From DAISKN01 sp964553925 (GTDB taxonomy: Bacteria; Acidobacteriota; Vicinamibacteria; Marinacidobacterales; SMYC01): 39,183 nucleotides of DNA. The notes under the pieces were generated by a model. That model saw only the letters and a program-made list of their open reading frames with translations, did no database searches and was not told where the DNA came from. The stretch spans positions 1-39,183 of the forward strand of contig CAZKNR010000436.1 in NCBI GenBank assembly GCA_964553925.1, written 5' to 3'. Each line of letters begins with the position of its first letter. Positions within the stretch are counted from its first letter, which is position 1. The position numbers were made by a program, and so were the translations under genes. Below, one piece after another: positions 29,103 to 37,438 of the stretch.

Positions 29103-30466
29103 CTTCCGCCTCCCTCCCTCCGGAAGCGGACGGTGAAACAGGACCCCTCTAAAAGCCGGCTCACGACCGTGAGCTCCGCATCGTGAAGGGTGGCGATCCG
29201 GAGCGCGATCGAGAGCCCCAGACCGTGGCCGCCGGTGGTGCGGCTTCGCGACGAATCCACGCGATAGAACCGATCGAAGATCTTCCCGAGCGCCTCCTCG
29301 GGAATGCCCTCTCCGGTGTCGGCGACGCTCAGCTCCGGGGTACCCTCGCCCTTGACCGTGACCGTGATGCCGCCGGTCGTCGTGTGAGCGAGGGCGTTCT
29401 CCAGGAGGGAAGCGATCATCCTCCGGAGCGACGGGTCGTTTCCCATGATCTGCACGGGGCGCCCGGGACCCTCGAGCTTCAGGCTCAAGCCTTTCGATTC
29501 GGCCTCTTTTCGAAACTGGCGGCAAACGTCGCCGGCGAGGTCGAGGAGATCGATCTCGGACCTGACCACGGCGCGCCCGTCGAACCCTTCGCGCGAGAGC
29601 GCCAGCAGAACCTCGACGAGCTCGCTCAATCGAACCGCTTGCGCGTGGACGTCCCCGAGATCCGCGCGGTACTCAGCCTCTGTCCGCCCGTGCCGCAGGG
29701 CCAGCTCCGCCGTGGTGCGGATGACGGTGAGCGGAGTGCGGAGCTCGTGAGAGGCATCGGCGCTGAACTGTTCGATCCGTCGGACTGAGATCTCGAGGCG
29801 CTCGAGCATCTCATTGATCGTCAGCGCCAGCCGCTCGAGCGCATCTCGAGTCGGTGGAGCCGCGATTCGGCTCGAGAGGCTCCCGACGGTGATGCCGGCG
29901 GCGGTTTCGGCCATCCGGTCGAGAGGCGCGAGCGCGCGGCGCGCGATATAGAAACCGCCGCCGGAGCAGAGCAAGAGGGCGAGGGGAGCGGCGAGAAAGA
30001 GCGCGCCCGCGAGGCGCTCCCGCACCAGCACCAGAGTCTGAAGCGAGCTCGCGAGGCGCACTTCGTAAGATTGGCCCAGGATGGAGACAACCTGCGTCAG
30101 AACCCGGTACGGTACTCCGTCCCAGTCCACGGTGTCGAAGCCCGAAACCACGTTCGCCTCCAAGGGATCTTCTTCGATGGGGTACACGCGCTCGCCTTCC
30201 GAGTCGCGCACCTGGGCGAGTTGGCTCTCCGGCAATGCCGTGATGTATTCGGCGAGATCTTCCTCGACCTCTTCCGGTCCGTCGACCTCCGACGCGACGA
30301 TGTCGACCAGACGCTCGAGCCGATCGACGAGGTGCTCGTCTACGGCGGAGCTGACGGCGTAGCTCACGGCGAGCCACAAGGCGAGCCCGAAGATGGCGTA
30401 GCCGAGAAACAGCATCAGGGAATACCAGGCGGTGAGGCGAACCTCGAGAGAACGCCAGGCGATCAC
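29099..30466 (-). CDS. Two-component sensor histidine kinase
   Basis: A 455-aa membrane sensor. Two membrane helices (about 13-40 and 153-174) flank a 110-residue periplasmic sensing domain with many acidic residues (GPEEVEEDLAEY), followed by HAMP, the dimerisation helix with His240 (FSADASHELRTPLTVIRT), N box (LLENALAHT), G1 (VADTGEGIPE), F and G2 (GGHGLGLSIA). It should phosphorylate the response regulator encoded just upstream, whose stop overlaps this GTG start by four bases. The acidic sensing domain may bind cations, as in PmrB/PhoQ-type sensors; that is inference. Confidence 0.92.
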   Translation of the reverse strand: MIAWRSLEVRLTAWYSLMLFLGYAIFGLALWLAVSYAVSSAVDEHLVDRLERLVDIVASEVDGPEEVEEDLAEYITALPESQLAQVRDSEGERVYPIEEDPLEANVVSGFDTVDWDGVPYRVLTQVVSILGQSYEVRLASSLQTLVLVRERLAGALFLAAPLALLLCSGGGFYIARRALAPLDRMAETAAGITVGSLSSRIAAPPTRDALERLALTINEMLERLEISVRRIEQFSADASHELRTPLTVIRTTAELALRHGRTEAEYRADLGDVHAQAVRLSELVEVLLALSREGFDGRAVVRSEIDLLDLAGDVCRQFRKEAESKGLSLKLEGPGRPVQIMGNDPSLRRMIASLLENALAHTTTGGITVTVKGEGTPELSVADTGEGIPEEALGKIFDRFYRVDSSRSRTTGGHGLGLSIALRIATLHDAELTVVSRLLEGSCFTVRFRREGGGR

Positions 30467-31140
30467 TGGCCGTTCTCTTTCAAACAGAACCCGATGCCTC
30501 GAACGGTGTGGACCAGCGGCGGGTCTTCGGCGGAATCCACCTTTCGCCTCAACGTGCCGATGAACACGTCGACGGTGTTGAGCTCGACGTCGGCCTCGTG
30601 ACCCCACACCGCCGAGAGGATCGCGTCGCGCGACTGCACCCTTCCCGCCCGTCGCATCAGGAGCTCCAGCAACCGGAACTCTTTCGGAGTCAGGTTGAGC
30701 TCCCGCGAGCCGCGCCGAGCTTCGTGAGACGCGGGATCGAGGGTGAGGGTCCCGACCCGGAGGAGGGTCGGCACGGGAACGGGGCCGCGTCTGGCGACGG
30801 CGCGGATGCGCGCGAGGAGCTCGTCGAAAGAGAACGGCTTCGTCAGGTAATCGTCGGCGCCGAGGTCGAGGCCGTTGACGATGTCCCTCGGCGCATCCTT
30901 CGCCGTCAGCATCAGGATTGGCGACCGGCAGCCGTGCTGTCTCAGCCGGCGCGCCACCTCGAAGCCGTTCAGCTTCGGCAGCATCACGTCGAGGATTACG
31001 ACGTCGAACGGCTGCGCGAGAGCGAAATCCAGGCCCGCGGGTCCGTCTCCGGCGACGGTGGTGACGTGGCCCTCGCGCTCGAGTCCGCGCTTCAAGAGCG
31101 AGGCCATTCGCTCGTCATCCTCGACGACCAGGATCTCCAC
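30463..31140 (-). CDS. OmpR/PhoB-family response regulator
   Basis: A 225-aa regulator. Receiver domain: VVEDDE at the start, phospho-acceptor Asp51 (VVILDVMLP), Lys101 (YLTKPFS). C-terminal winged helix of the OmpR type (LNLTPKEFRLLELLMRR, HTVRGIGFCL). It is 4 bases downstream of the outer-membrane protein gene and coupled to the kinase by a GTGA overlap. Such regulators bind direct repeats spaced by 10 or 11 bases; such a pair stands in front of the operon (32094-32113), so it likely controls its own transcript. Confidence 0.94.
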   Translation of the reverse strand: MEILVVEDDERMASLLKRGLEREGHVTTVAGDGPAGLDFALAQPFDVVILDVMLPKLNGFEVARRLRQHGCRSPILMLTAKDAPRDIVNGLDLGADDYLTKPFSFDELLARIRAVARRGPVPVPTLLRVGTLTLDPASHEARRGSRELNLTPKEFRLLELLMRRAGRVQSRDAILSAVWGHEADVELNTVDVFIGTLRRKVDSAEDPPLVHTVRGIGFCLKENGQ

Positions 31141-31144
31141 GAAA

Positions 31145-32026
31145 TCAGTTTATAGGACCCGCGCCGAAGATGAAGACCACGCCGACCTCCGGGGTCCAGT
31201 CCGTCGCCTTCGACGTCAGTCCAAGGCCGTTGTTGAGCCTCACGAAAACATTGCGGGTCACGTGCCACTGCGCTTCCGTGATCAGCGAGACCTCGTCGGT
31301 ATTTCCCTCGATCCCGGCGTAGAACCGCCACGACGGCGAGACCCGCTTGAGGTACTCGAAGGCGTACTCCCCCAGGTCGAAGTGGCTGGTTGATGCCTGG
31401 TCATAATCGATCGCGGCACGTATGGTCAGAGTGCCCCAGCGGAAGCCCCGGGTGAGCCCCGTTCCGAACTTCAACTCCCACCCGGGAGTTCCAATGAGGA
31501 CTTTCTCCTCGTTGTGGGGAATGACGAACTCGAAATAGCTGAAGAGCTCCGGGCGGCTCTCGTTCTCCCTCTTCCATCGCCATCGAAGCTGGCCCTCGAC
31601 GTCTCCCAATCCCGATTCCTCGATGTTGAACGGCAACCCCGAGAGGTCATCGGGCGATTTCTCGAACGACGCCGAGATCCCGGCGACCTCCATTTCCAAG
31701 GCCAGGTCTTCGGTGATCCCATAGCCGAAGAAGAAAAGGCCCTCCTTCGCGCGGTAGCGTCCGCGGTAGTCCTCCAGGCCCTCGCCGCCGAACTCATCCG
31801 GGTTGTACTCGAGATCGTCGTCGCTGTAGTACTCGAAGAAGGGATAGAGGATGAACTCGCCTTTGCGAATGTAGGTGCCGAACATCGAGGTCGCGACGCC
31901 CGTGCCCCGATCCTTCAAGTACGTGGGCAGGGGGGTTTGGGATGCGGTTTGAGACGTCGCCGTCCCCAAGGTGAGGCCCCAGGCGGCGAGAGCCGCGACT
32001 CCAACGAACGGGGTACAGAAACGCAT
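31145..32026 (-). CDS. Outer-membrane beta-barrel protein, first gene of the sensor-kinase operon
   Basis: A 293-aa protein with a signal peptide (residues 1-25, ending ATSQT). The mature part alternates aromatic and polar residues in short strands (FILYPFFEYYSDDD, LFSYFEFVIPH, EVGVVFIFGAGPIN ending in a beta strand), as in 12-stranded outer-membrane barrels of the transporter/MetA-pathway type. No ligand can be inferred. AAAGGAG lies just before the ATG. It is the promoter-proximal gene, 4 bases from the response regulator, so the barrel, regulator, kinase and PAP2 enzyme are made together. Confidence 0.8.
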   Translation of the reverse strand: MRFCTPFVGVAALAAWGLTLGTATSQTASQTPLPTYLKDRGTGVATSMFGTYIRKGEFILYPFFEYYSDDDLEYNPDEFGGEGLEDYRGRYRAKEGLFFFGYGITEDLALEMEVAGISASFEKSPDDLSGLPFNIEESGLGDVEGQLRWRWKRENESRPELFSYFEFVIPHNEEKVLIGTPGWELKFGTGLTRGFRWGTLTIRAAIDYDQASTSHFDLGEYAFEYLKRVSPSWRFYAGIEGNTDEVSLITEAQWHVTRNVFVRLNNGLGLTSKATDWTPEVGVVFIFGAGPIN

Positions 32027-32076
32027 GGTTGCTTTCTCCTTTCGGCGGGGTGAGCCACCTTCTAGGCCATGCTTCG

Positions 32077-32113
32077 AGGATAGACGAGTCGTTTGAAGAT
32101 TCTCTGAAGATTC
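32077..32113 (-). promoter_or_regulatory. Direct repeats with 11-bp spacing and -10 box before the OMP-regulator-kinase operon
   Basis: TGAAGATTC occurs at 32094-32102 and again at 32105-32113 on the plus strand; on the minus strand this is two GAATCTTCA copies 11 bases apart. TATCCT (minus, 32077-32082) lies 11 bases downstream of the last copy, and no -35 match is seen: the repeats occupy that place, as in promoters activated by PhoB/OmpR-type regulators. Confidence 0.65.
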
Positions 32114-32115
32114 CG

Positions 32116-33753
32116 TCAGGGGCGATGCCGAAGCACTTTTCCGGGAAGCGCTCCGGTCATCTGACCGTCGCTGATGACGAGAGCTCCGTTCACCAGGAGG
32201 TGGTCGATGCCGACGGAGTAGGAGAGGGGCTCGGTGAAAGTCGCGGTGTCGCGGATCTGTTCCGGGTCGAAGACGACGAGGTCGGCGGCATAGCCCACTT
32301 CGATCCGGCCTCGCTCGCGAAGCCGCAAGATTCCCGCCGGGAGAGACGTCAGCTTCCGGATGGCCTCGGGAAGGGAGATGACGTTCTCCTCCCGAACGTA
32401 CTTCGCCAGGATACGAGGAAACGCTCCGAAGCCGCGGGGGTGCGCGCTAAGGACGCTCTTGGGGTTGGTCGGTTGAGTGTCGTTGTCGAAGGCGATGAAG
32501 GGCTCCTTCATCGCCAGGTGTTTCTGGCCCTCGTCCATACTCTCCGGGCAAACCCCGGTGCCGCGGGCGGCGACCAGGTCGAAGAAAGCGTCCCAGACGT
32601 CTTTCCCCATGTGCTCGGCCGCTTGCGCGATGGAGAGCCCCACGACCGCGGGATCGGAGCCGGGCCCCACCTCGGTGATGAGGACGTTACCCCAGTCCTT
32701 GCCGACGTGGCGGTACCAGTTCTCCCAGTCCGAGGTCTCCTCGACTTCCTTCCGCAGCCCTTTCCGTACGCCTGGATCCGACAATGTCGCGAGGAATGCT
32801 TCCTCACCCTTCGCGTAGTGTCTCGGATGGAGAAACGATCCGAGGCCGATCCCGTTTCGTATGTAGGGGTAGATGTCGGCGGTGACATCCATTCCGCTAC
32901 CGATCGCCCCGCGGATGCGGGCGAGAGCTTCGTCCATGAGAGGCCAGTTCTCCTGACCCGCGGCCTTGAGGTGGTAGATGTGAACGGGGATTCCGGCCTC
33001 GTGCCCCACGCGGAGCGCCTCGTCGATCGCTTCGAGGAGGCCCCCGCTCTCGTTTCTCATGTGACTGAAGTAGACACCTCCGTGACCCGCCGCCACCCTC
33101 GCGAGCTCGACGATTTCTTCGGTCTCGGCGTATGCCCCCGGGGGATAGATGAGGGAGGTCGATAGCCCGACGGCGCCTTCTTTCATCGCCCCTTCCACGA
33201 GGCTCTTCATCTCTTCGAGCTCTGGAGGCGTGGGCGCGACATCTTCGTCGCCGAGAACGATGCGGCGCACCTGCTCCGCACCCACGTTGTGAACCACGTT
33301 GAGGGCGATTCCTTTCGATTCGAGGACGCGGAAGTACTCGTCGAAGCTCGTCCACCGCAGGTCGAGCTCCCCCCGAGGGATCTCGGCGAACGTCCTTTCG
33401 TTCTGGGGCGCGAGCGATCCCCCCTCGCCCGCCATCATCGTCGTGATTCCCTGCCGCAGCTTGCTCTCGGCGCTCGGAGGGTCCGCGACGAGGGGGAGCG
33501 AGCTTCCGCCCATCATGTCGATGAATCCGGGGGACACGATGCGCCCGGAGGCGTCGAGGACGCGCTTCGCCCGGGCGTCCTCGAGCGGGCCCACGGCCGC
33601 GATAGCGCCGTTCGCGATGGCGACGTCGGCGCGCGTTCCCGGGGAACCGGTCCCGTCCACGACGGTTCCGTTCTTAATAAGGATGTCGTATTCCGGCGGG
33701 GGAGGCTGACAGGAGGCGGTCAGAAGGACAGCGAGCAGAATTATCGAGCGCAT
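32116..33753 (-). CDS. Lipoprotein amidohydrolase, D-aminoacylase family with altered metal site
   Basis: A 545-aa protein with a lipoprotein signal (LLTASC, Cys15) and an amidohydrolase (D-aminoacylase/N-acyl-D-amino-acid deacylase) barrel. Family parts include ILIKNGTVVDGTG, SPGFID, HMRNESGG (His231), IYHLKAAG (His261), AFDND (Asp423/425) and the closing GYAADLVVFDP. The canonical H-x-H after GFID is replaced by Met81-Gly-Gly83, and the usual metal Cys in the VGNCG motif is replaced by Gly111 next to Glu110. It keeps one set of ligands at most, so its reaction is uncertain. GAGG precedes the ATG at 33753 and a TATTAT stands about 50 bases upstream. Confidence 0.85.
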   Translation of the reverse strand: MRSIILLAVLLTASCQPPPPEYDILIKNGTVVDGTGSPGTRADVAIANGAIAAVGPLEDARAKRVLDASGRIVSPGFIDMMGGSSLPLVADPPSAESKLRQGITTMMAGEGGSLAPQNERTFAEIPRGELDLRWTSFDEYFRVLESKGIALNVVHNVGAEQVRRIVLGDEDVAPTPPELEEMKSLVEGAMKEGAVGLSTSLIYPPGAYAETEEIVELARVAAGHGGVYFSHMRNESGGLLEAIDEALRVGHEAGIPVHIYHLKAAGQENWPLMDEALARIRGAIGSGMDVTADIYPYIRNGIGLGSFLHPRHYAKGEEAFLATLSDPGVRKGLRKEVEETSDWENWYRHVGKDWGNVLITEVGPGSDPAVVGLSIAQAAEHMGKDVWDAFFDLVAARGTGVCPESMDEGQKHLAMKEPFIAFDNDTQPTNPKSVLSAHPRGFGAFPRILAKYVREENVISLPEAIRKLTSLPAGILRLRERGRIEVGYAADLVVFDPEQIRDTATFTEPLSYSVGIDHLLVNGALVISDGQMTGALPGKVLRHRP

Positions 33754-33800
33754 GCAGTTAACCTCGCGAACATCATCTCGCTCCTGGGGGTTCCAAGCGC

Positions 33801-33813
33801 GGGATAATAGCAC
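33801..33813 (-). promoter_or_regulatory. Extended -10 (TGcTATTAT) of the amidohydrolase gene
   Basis: On the minus strand TGC precedes TATTAT (33809-33804), an extended -10 element. It would start transcription near 33797 and leave a leader of about 44 bases with the GAGG ribosome binding site. No clear -35. Confidence 0.45.
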
Positions 33814-34084
33814 GCCGGACGAACACGATTCAGAGTTGTGGGAGTTTTGTCTGGCGAGCTCGAGCAACTTCCAACTCGGGGCGCGCCCACCGCATCAAGC
33901 CTGCCGTGTCACCGGCAGACCCGGCCGATTTCCTGCTCCCTGCTCGGCGTGGACTCGACCCGTCGAGGCATCCAGGACGTCGCGGCTCACGAAGCTCTAA
34001 GTCGAAGCGGCCTCGGACGGGCGGGTTCTCGAGCTCTAGCTGCGTTCACGGCCCTCCCAGCGGGAGAGGGTATTCGCCTTGGTT
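33814..34084. other. Gene-free stretch between amidohydrolase and Dus genes
   Basis: No plausible gene here on either strand; the short open frames show no domain, start signal or codon pattern. It contains a small hairpin (34055-34067, CTCCC-AGC-GGGAG) downstream of the Dus gene, without a T-run, which may be a weak terminator. I see no RNA gene. Confidence 0.5.
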
Positions 34085-35134
34085 TTAGCCTTCCGCGCCT
34101 GCGGCGATCAGGTCTCTCAGCATCTCGCGTCTTTTGACCTTGGGCCATTCGCGCAGACGGTCGTACCACGACGTCAGGACCGCGCGAACCTCATCGATCT
34201 TCCTCGCGTCGATAAAAGCCTGCCGGACCTCGTCGCGCATCGGGTGCAGGTCGGCATAGGAAATCCCAAATTTGCGGACGCTTGCGGAAGCGCGCGCATC
34301 ATCGTAAAGCTTCAACGACTCCGCCAGATGAAGCTCGAGCGCCTCGCGCTGCTCGGAAATCGACGGCGGCGGAAGTTCGAGACTTTCCTGCAGTAGCGCG
34401 CGGCACTCGCGAAAGATAAACGGGTTCCCGATCGCTCCGCGCGCCACGGTGACGCCGTCCACTCCGGTTTCGTTCATCATTTGCACGACCGCCTGCGCAG
34501 TGAACAGGTCGCCGCTGCCGAGAATCGTGGCCTGGCCTGCGTGGCGCTTCACCCGGGCGAGGAAGTCCCAGTTGGAAGGTCCGATGTAGCGCTGCTTCAC
34601 TGTGCGCCCATGGACGGTAATCGCCGCGGCGCCGAGCCCGAACGCGCCGTCGAGGATCGAGAAGAAGTTCCGCTCACTCTCAGAGGAGTCATCGAACCCG
34701 CGGCGCATCTTTACCGTTACCGGTCGCCGGCCGCCGACAGCCTGAACGACGGCCTTGACGATGGCCAGGGCACTCTTCGGCTCACTCAGCAGGAATCCGC
34801 CGCTGCAGCGTCCAAGCACCTTCTTCACGGGGCATCCAAGATTAATGTCGACGAGGTCGTAGCCCGCTTCGACCAGGTCGCTCGCTGCCTCGCCGAACTG
34901 CTCCGGGCGGCTGCCCAAGAGCTGTCCTCCAAGAGGATGGTCGTCGGAGCCTATCTTGAGTAAGCGGACGCGGTGCTTGCCCTCGCGGATCACGAGTTCA
35001 TCGAGCATGACCTCGGCCGTCGCAAACTCCGCTCCAAAGCGGCGGGCGACCATGCGCATCGGCCGATCCGAAAAGCCGGAAAGCGCCGCCTGGACGGCGG
35101 GCATGGCAATCTTGAGGGAGCCGATAGTAAGCAC
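34085..35134 (-). CDS. dusB: tRNA-dihydrouridine synthase (DusB-like)
   Basis: A 349-aa flavoenzyme that reduces uridine in the tRNA D-loop with FMN and NADPH. The barrel has AALSGFSDRPMRM at the start, the catalytic Cys101 in DINLGCPVKKV, TVKMRRGFDD, ITVHGRT with the phosphate-binding Arg, SGDLFTAQ and VARGAIGNPFIF. The GTG at 35134 is chosen: it has TAGGA at the right distance and matches the usual LxIG start of the family; the longer start at 35158 is weaker. The gene is a lone unit. The first residues of the active barrel (ALSGFSD) replace the common APMAGVTD, a normal variation. Confidence 0.9.
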   Translation of the reverse strand: MLTIGSLKIAMPAVQAALSGFSDRPMRMVARRFGAEFATAEVMLDELVIREGKHRVRLLKIGSDDHPLGGQLLGSRPEQFGEAASDLVEAGYDLVDINLGCPVKKVLGRCSGGFLLSEPKSALAIVKAVVQAVGGRRPVTVKMRRGFDDSSESERNFFSILDGAFGLGAAAITVHGRTVKQRYIGPSNWDFLARVKRHAGQATILGSGDLFTAQAVVQMMNETGVDGVTVARGAIGNPFIFRECRALLQESLELPPPSISEQREALELHLAESLKLYDDARASASVRKFGISYADLHPMRDEVRQAFIDARKIDEVRAVLTSWYDRLREWPKVKRREMLRDLIAAGAEG

Positions 35135-35196
35135 GGTGAATCCTACCCTGAGCTGCACCTTTTGGTGAGATGTCGCTGGTAAAACAATAAACTCTG

Positions 35197-35567
35197 TCGC
35201 TCGCCTTCCTCGACATGGACGGTTTGAAGGGCATCAACGATAGCCGCGGCCACTCGGAGGGGGACGAGGTGCTTCGCCGGGTCGCGCGACTCCTCGAGGA
35301 GCGTGTCCGGCGATCGCTGCTATCGCCTGGGGAGATGAATTCGCCGTCATCCTTCCGTGTACGACGAGATCCGATGCGGCGAAGATTCTGGATCGCATCC
35401 GGTCCGAAGCTAGCGAGGAACGAACCGCGCTCGGTTGCTACCGAGCGGGCGTCTCCGGGGGCGTGGTGGAGCTCTTCGCGAGCGAGTAGCCCGGGGAGTT
35501 CGTCAAACGGGCGGATAGGCTGATGTACGAGGCCAAGTCGAAAGGCCAGAACCTGATTCTGACGTAG
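35197..35567 (+). pseudogene. Decayed GGDEF-domain (diguanylate cyclase) gene
   Basis: The remains of a GGDEF domain can be read across two frames: LAFLDMDGLKGINDSRGHSEGDE (metal and substrate part, in parts) in the first, then AIAWGDEFAVILP and RAGVSGGVVELFASE, an in-frame TAG, and RADRLMYEAKSKGQN in the second. A frameshift lies near 35310-35320, an amber stop near 35489, the first Gly of GGDEF is Trp, and everything upstream of the domain is lost. It cannot make cyclic di-GMP. It lies between the Dus gene and the metal transporter and is probably the scar of an older gene. Confidence 0.82.
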
Positions 35568-35578
35568 ATCGAGTTGAG

Positions 35579-36463
35579 TCAGCGCGTCCTGCCGTGGGCC
35601 ACGTCGGCGTATTCCGCCTGGTGCGCGTCCTGCGGCTCGTCGCGGAACACCAGGACTCTTACCGCCGCCATGAGCAGAAGGACCATGCCAAACGTCACGA
35701 CGATGGTGGCACCGGTCGGAAGGTCCAGAATGAGGGACAGGTAAACGCCGAGAGCCGAGACGATGGTGCCCATGATCCAGCCGATGGCGAGGCGGGGTCC
35801 GATGCGAACCGCGTACAGCATGGCGGCGACCGAAGGAACGATGAGGTAGCAGAAAACGAGCAGCACCCCGGCAATCGCGACCGACGAGGTCACGACGAAG
35901 CCGAACGAGGCATAGAAGAGAAAATCCCACAGCCTTATGGAGATCCCCTGCTCCTCGGCGGCTTTGGGATTCATGGAGATGAGCAGGAAGTTGTGCCGAA
36001 AAATGTAGTGGAAGAGCCCGACCGCGGCGTAGAGCGCGCCGGTGTTGACGACCTCCGACCAGCTGACCGCCAGAATGTTCCCTACCAGCATGTCCTTGAG
36101 GTGCTCGCTCTCGGAGGTCGCTTTGCTCATGGCGAGAATGGCGGCGGCCGAAGCCACCGCGTAGGAGATTCCGATGATCGCCTCTTGCGGAATCCGGGCG
36201 CGGCGGCTCCGGAGGAAGGAGAAGACCGCGGCCCCGAGAAAGGTGAAGGAGAGACTCACCCAGTAGACGGCGGGGCCGTGCGCATCCCCGCCGCTGATAG
36301 GCAAAATGAGAGCGATCGTTCCTCCCAGTGCCGCGATCTGCGCCAGGGACAAGTCGACGAAGATGACTCCGCGCTCGACGACGTGGACTCCCAGATAGGC
36401 GTGAATGCCGGTGAGAATCAAGCTGGCCGCGAACGGGGCCAGGAGAAATTGCAGGACTTCCAT
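35579..36463 (-). CDS. Zinc/manganese ABC transporter permease (ZnuB/MntB family)
   Basis: A 294-aa integral membrane protein with eight or nine predicted helices of the ABC-3 family: VHVVERGVIFVDLSLAQIAALG near the N-terminus (the ATPase contact region follows with EEQGISIRLWDF), ASFGFVVTSSVAIAGVLLVFCYLIVPSVAA in the middle (in parts) and DLPTGATIVVTFG at the end. GGAGGAACAC precedes the ATG. It starts 14 bases after the binding-protein gene. The C-terminus is hydrophilic (DEPQDAHQAEYADVAHGRT), with two His that might bind metal. No ATPase gene follows on this strand; only the dead GGDEF gene and Dus are found. Confidence 0.88.
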   Translation of the reverse strand: MEVLQFLLAPFAASLILTGIHAYLGVHVVERGVIFVDLSLAQIAALGGTIALILPISGGDAHGPAVYWVSLSFTFLGAAVFSFLRSRRARIPQEAIIGISYAVASAAAILAMSKATSESEHLKDMLVGNILAVSWSEVVNTGALYAAVGLFHYIFRHNFLLISMNPKAAEEQGISIRLWDFLFYASFGFVVTSSVAIAGVLLVFCYLIVPSVAAMLYAVRIGPRLAIGWIMGTIVSALGVYLSLILDLPTGATIVVTFGMVLLLMAAVRVLVFRDEPQDAHQAEYADVAHGRTR

Positions 36464-36477
36464 GTGTTCCTCCGCCG

Positions 36478-37413
36478 CTAGTTGGGCGTTGCGCCGACCT
36501 CCTTGATCGCCGAGATCAAGAGGTTCACATCGTAGTCGAAGAGTTGAATGTAGTGGGTCACATCCTTGACTCCCCCAACCGAGGGAGGGAACACCAGGAC
36601 CTTCGCCCCGGTCGCGCGCGCGATGGCGTCGGGGGTCTTGAGATCGAAATAGGGCTCGACGAGGATTAGCTTCACTTGGAGCCGCTTCATCTCGTTGATG
36701 AGGTCGAGTGTGTGGCTGGGCGTGGGCGGAATGCCGGGGCGCGGCTCGACGTAACCCACGATGTCCAGACCGAACCGGTCGGTGAAGTTGGGGAAGGAGC
36801 GATGGTAGGTCACGAGGTCGATGCCTCTGTAAAGCGTCATCAGCTCCTCCCACCGCTTTTCCGCCTCGGTGAGCCGCTTCTCGAAATCGGCGAATCTCCC
36901 TTCGAAGTACGTTCGGTCGCCGGGACGAAGCTCGATCAGTTTCGCCAGGATGTCCCTGGCGATTAGATGCCCGTTCTCGGGGTCGAGCCAGTAATGAGGG
37001 TTACCCTGCGGATGAACGTCGCCCATCGCGCGGGTGATCTGACCGGTGGGGATGTCGAGGATCTTGGCGTGGAGCGAGGCGTCCAGGTAGCCCTTCGCCC
37101 CCACTTGGATCCTGGGGTTTCGGCTCTGCTGGATGAGCGGGGGGAGCCAGCCGATCTCGAGCTCTCGTCCCACCAGCACCAGCAGGTCCGACCGGTAGAG
37201 CTTCAGGATGAAGCTGGGCTTGGCTTCGACGAAGTGGGGATCCTGGTAGCCCCGGGCGATCGCCTCGACGCTCACCCGGTCCCCTCCCACCTCCTCGGTC
37301 AGCGAAGCGAGATCCTGCGTGGTAGCGACGACGTTGAGTTTCGACTGGGCGCCGGCCGGCGCCTCGAGACACAGGACCAAAACCAGGCACGACTCGAGAA
37401 GCGGCGTTCTCAT
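36478..37413 (-). CDS. Zinc/manganese ABC transporter substrate-binding protein (ZnuA-like)
   Basis: A 311-aa periplasmic binding protein with a signal peptide (residues 1-22, ending PAGAQ). Cluster A-I type metal ligands are expected at His60 (DPHFVEAKPS), His140 (GNPHYWLDP), His204 (TYHRSFPNF) and an acidic residue in VEPYFD (Glu253/Asp257). There is a short His-containing loop (GDVHPQG) in place of the long His-rich loop of ZnuA, so the metal may be zinc or manganese. The ATG at 37413 has GAGG at 8 bases; the longer frame to 37458 overlaps the porin gene. Followed by the permease in the same operon. Confidence 0.87.
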   Translation of the reverse strand: MRTPLLESCLVLVLCLEAPAGAQSKLNVVATTQDLASLTEEVGGDRVSVEAIARGYQDPHFVEAKPSFILKLYRSDLLVLVGRELEIGWLPPLIQQSRNPRIQVGAKGYLDASLHAKILDIPTGQITRAMGDVHPQGNPHYWLDPENGHLIARDILAKLIELRPGDRTYFEGRFADFEKRLTEAEKRWEELMTLYRGIDLVTYHRSFPNFTDRFGLDIVGYVEPRPGIPPTPSHTLDLINEMKRLQVKLILVEPYFDLKTPDAIARATGAKVLVFPPSVGGVKDVTHYIQLFDYDVNLLISAIKEVGATPN

Positions 37414-37438
37414 CGCGGAAACCTCGACTCTCTCCAGA

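Noticed and set aside
29110..29525. N-terminal extension of the PAP2 gene
   Set aside because: The upstream codons are another-frame readings of the histidine kinase; the GTGA overlap at 29099-29102 gives the start.
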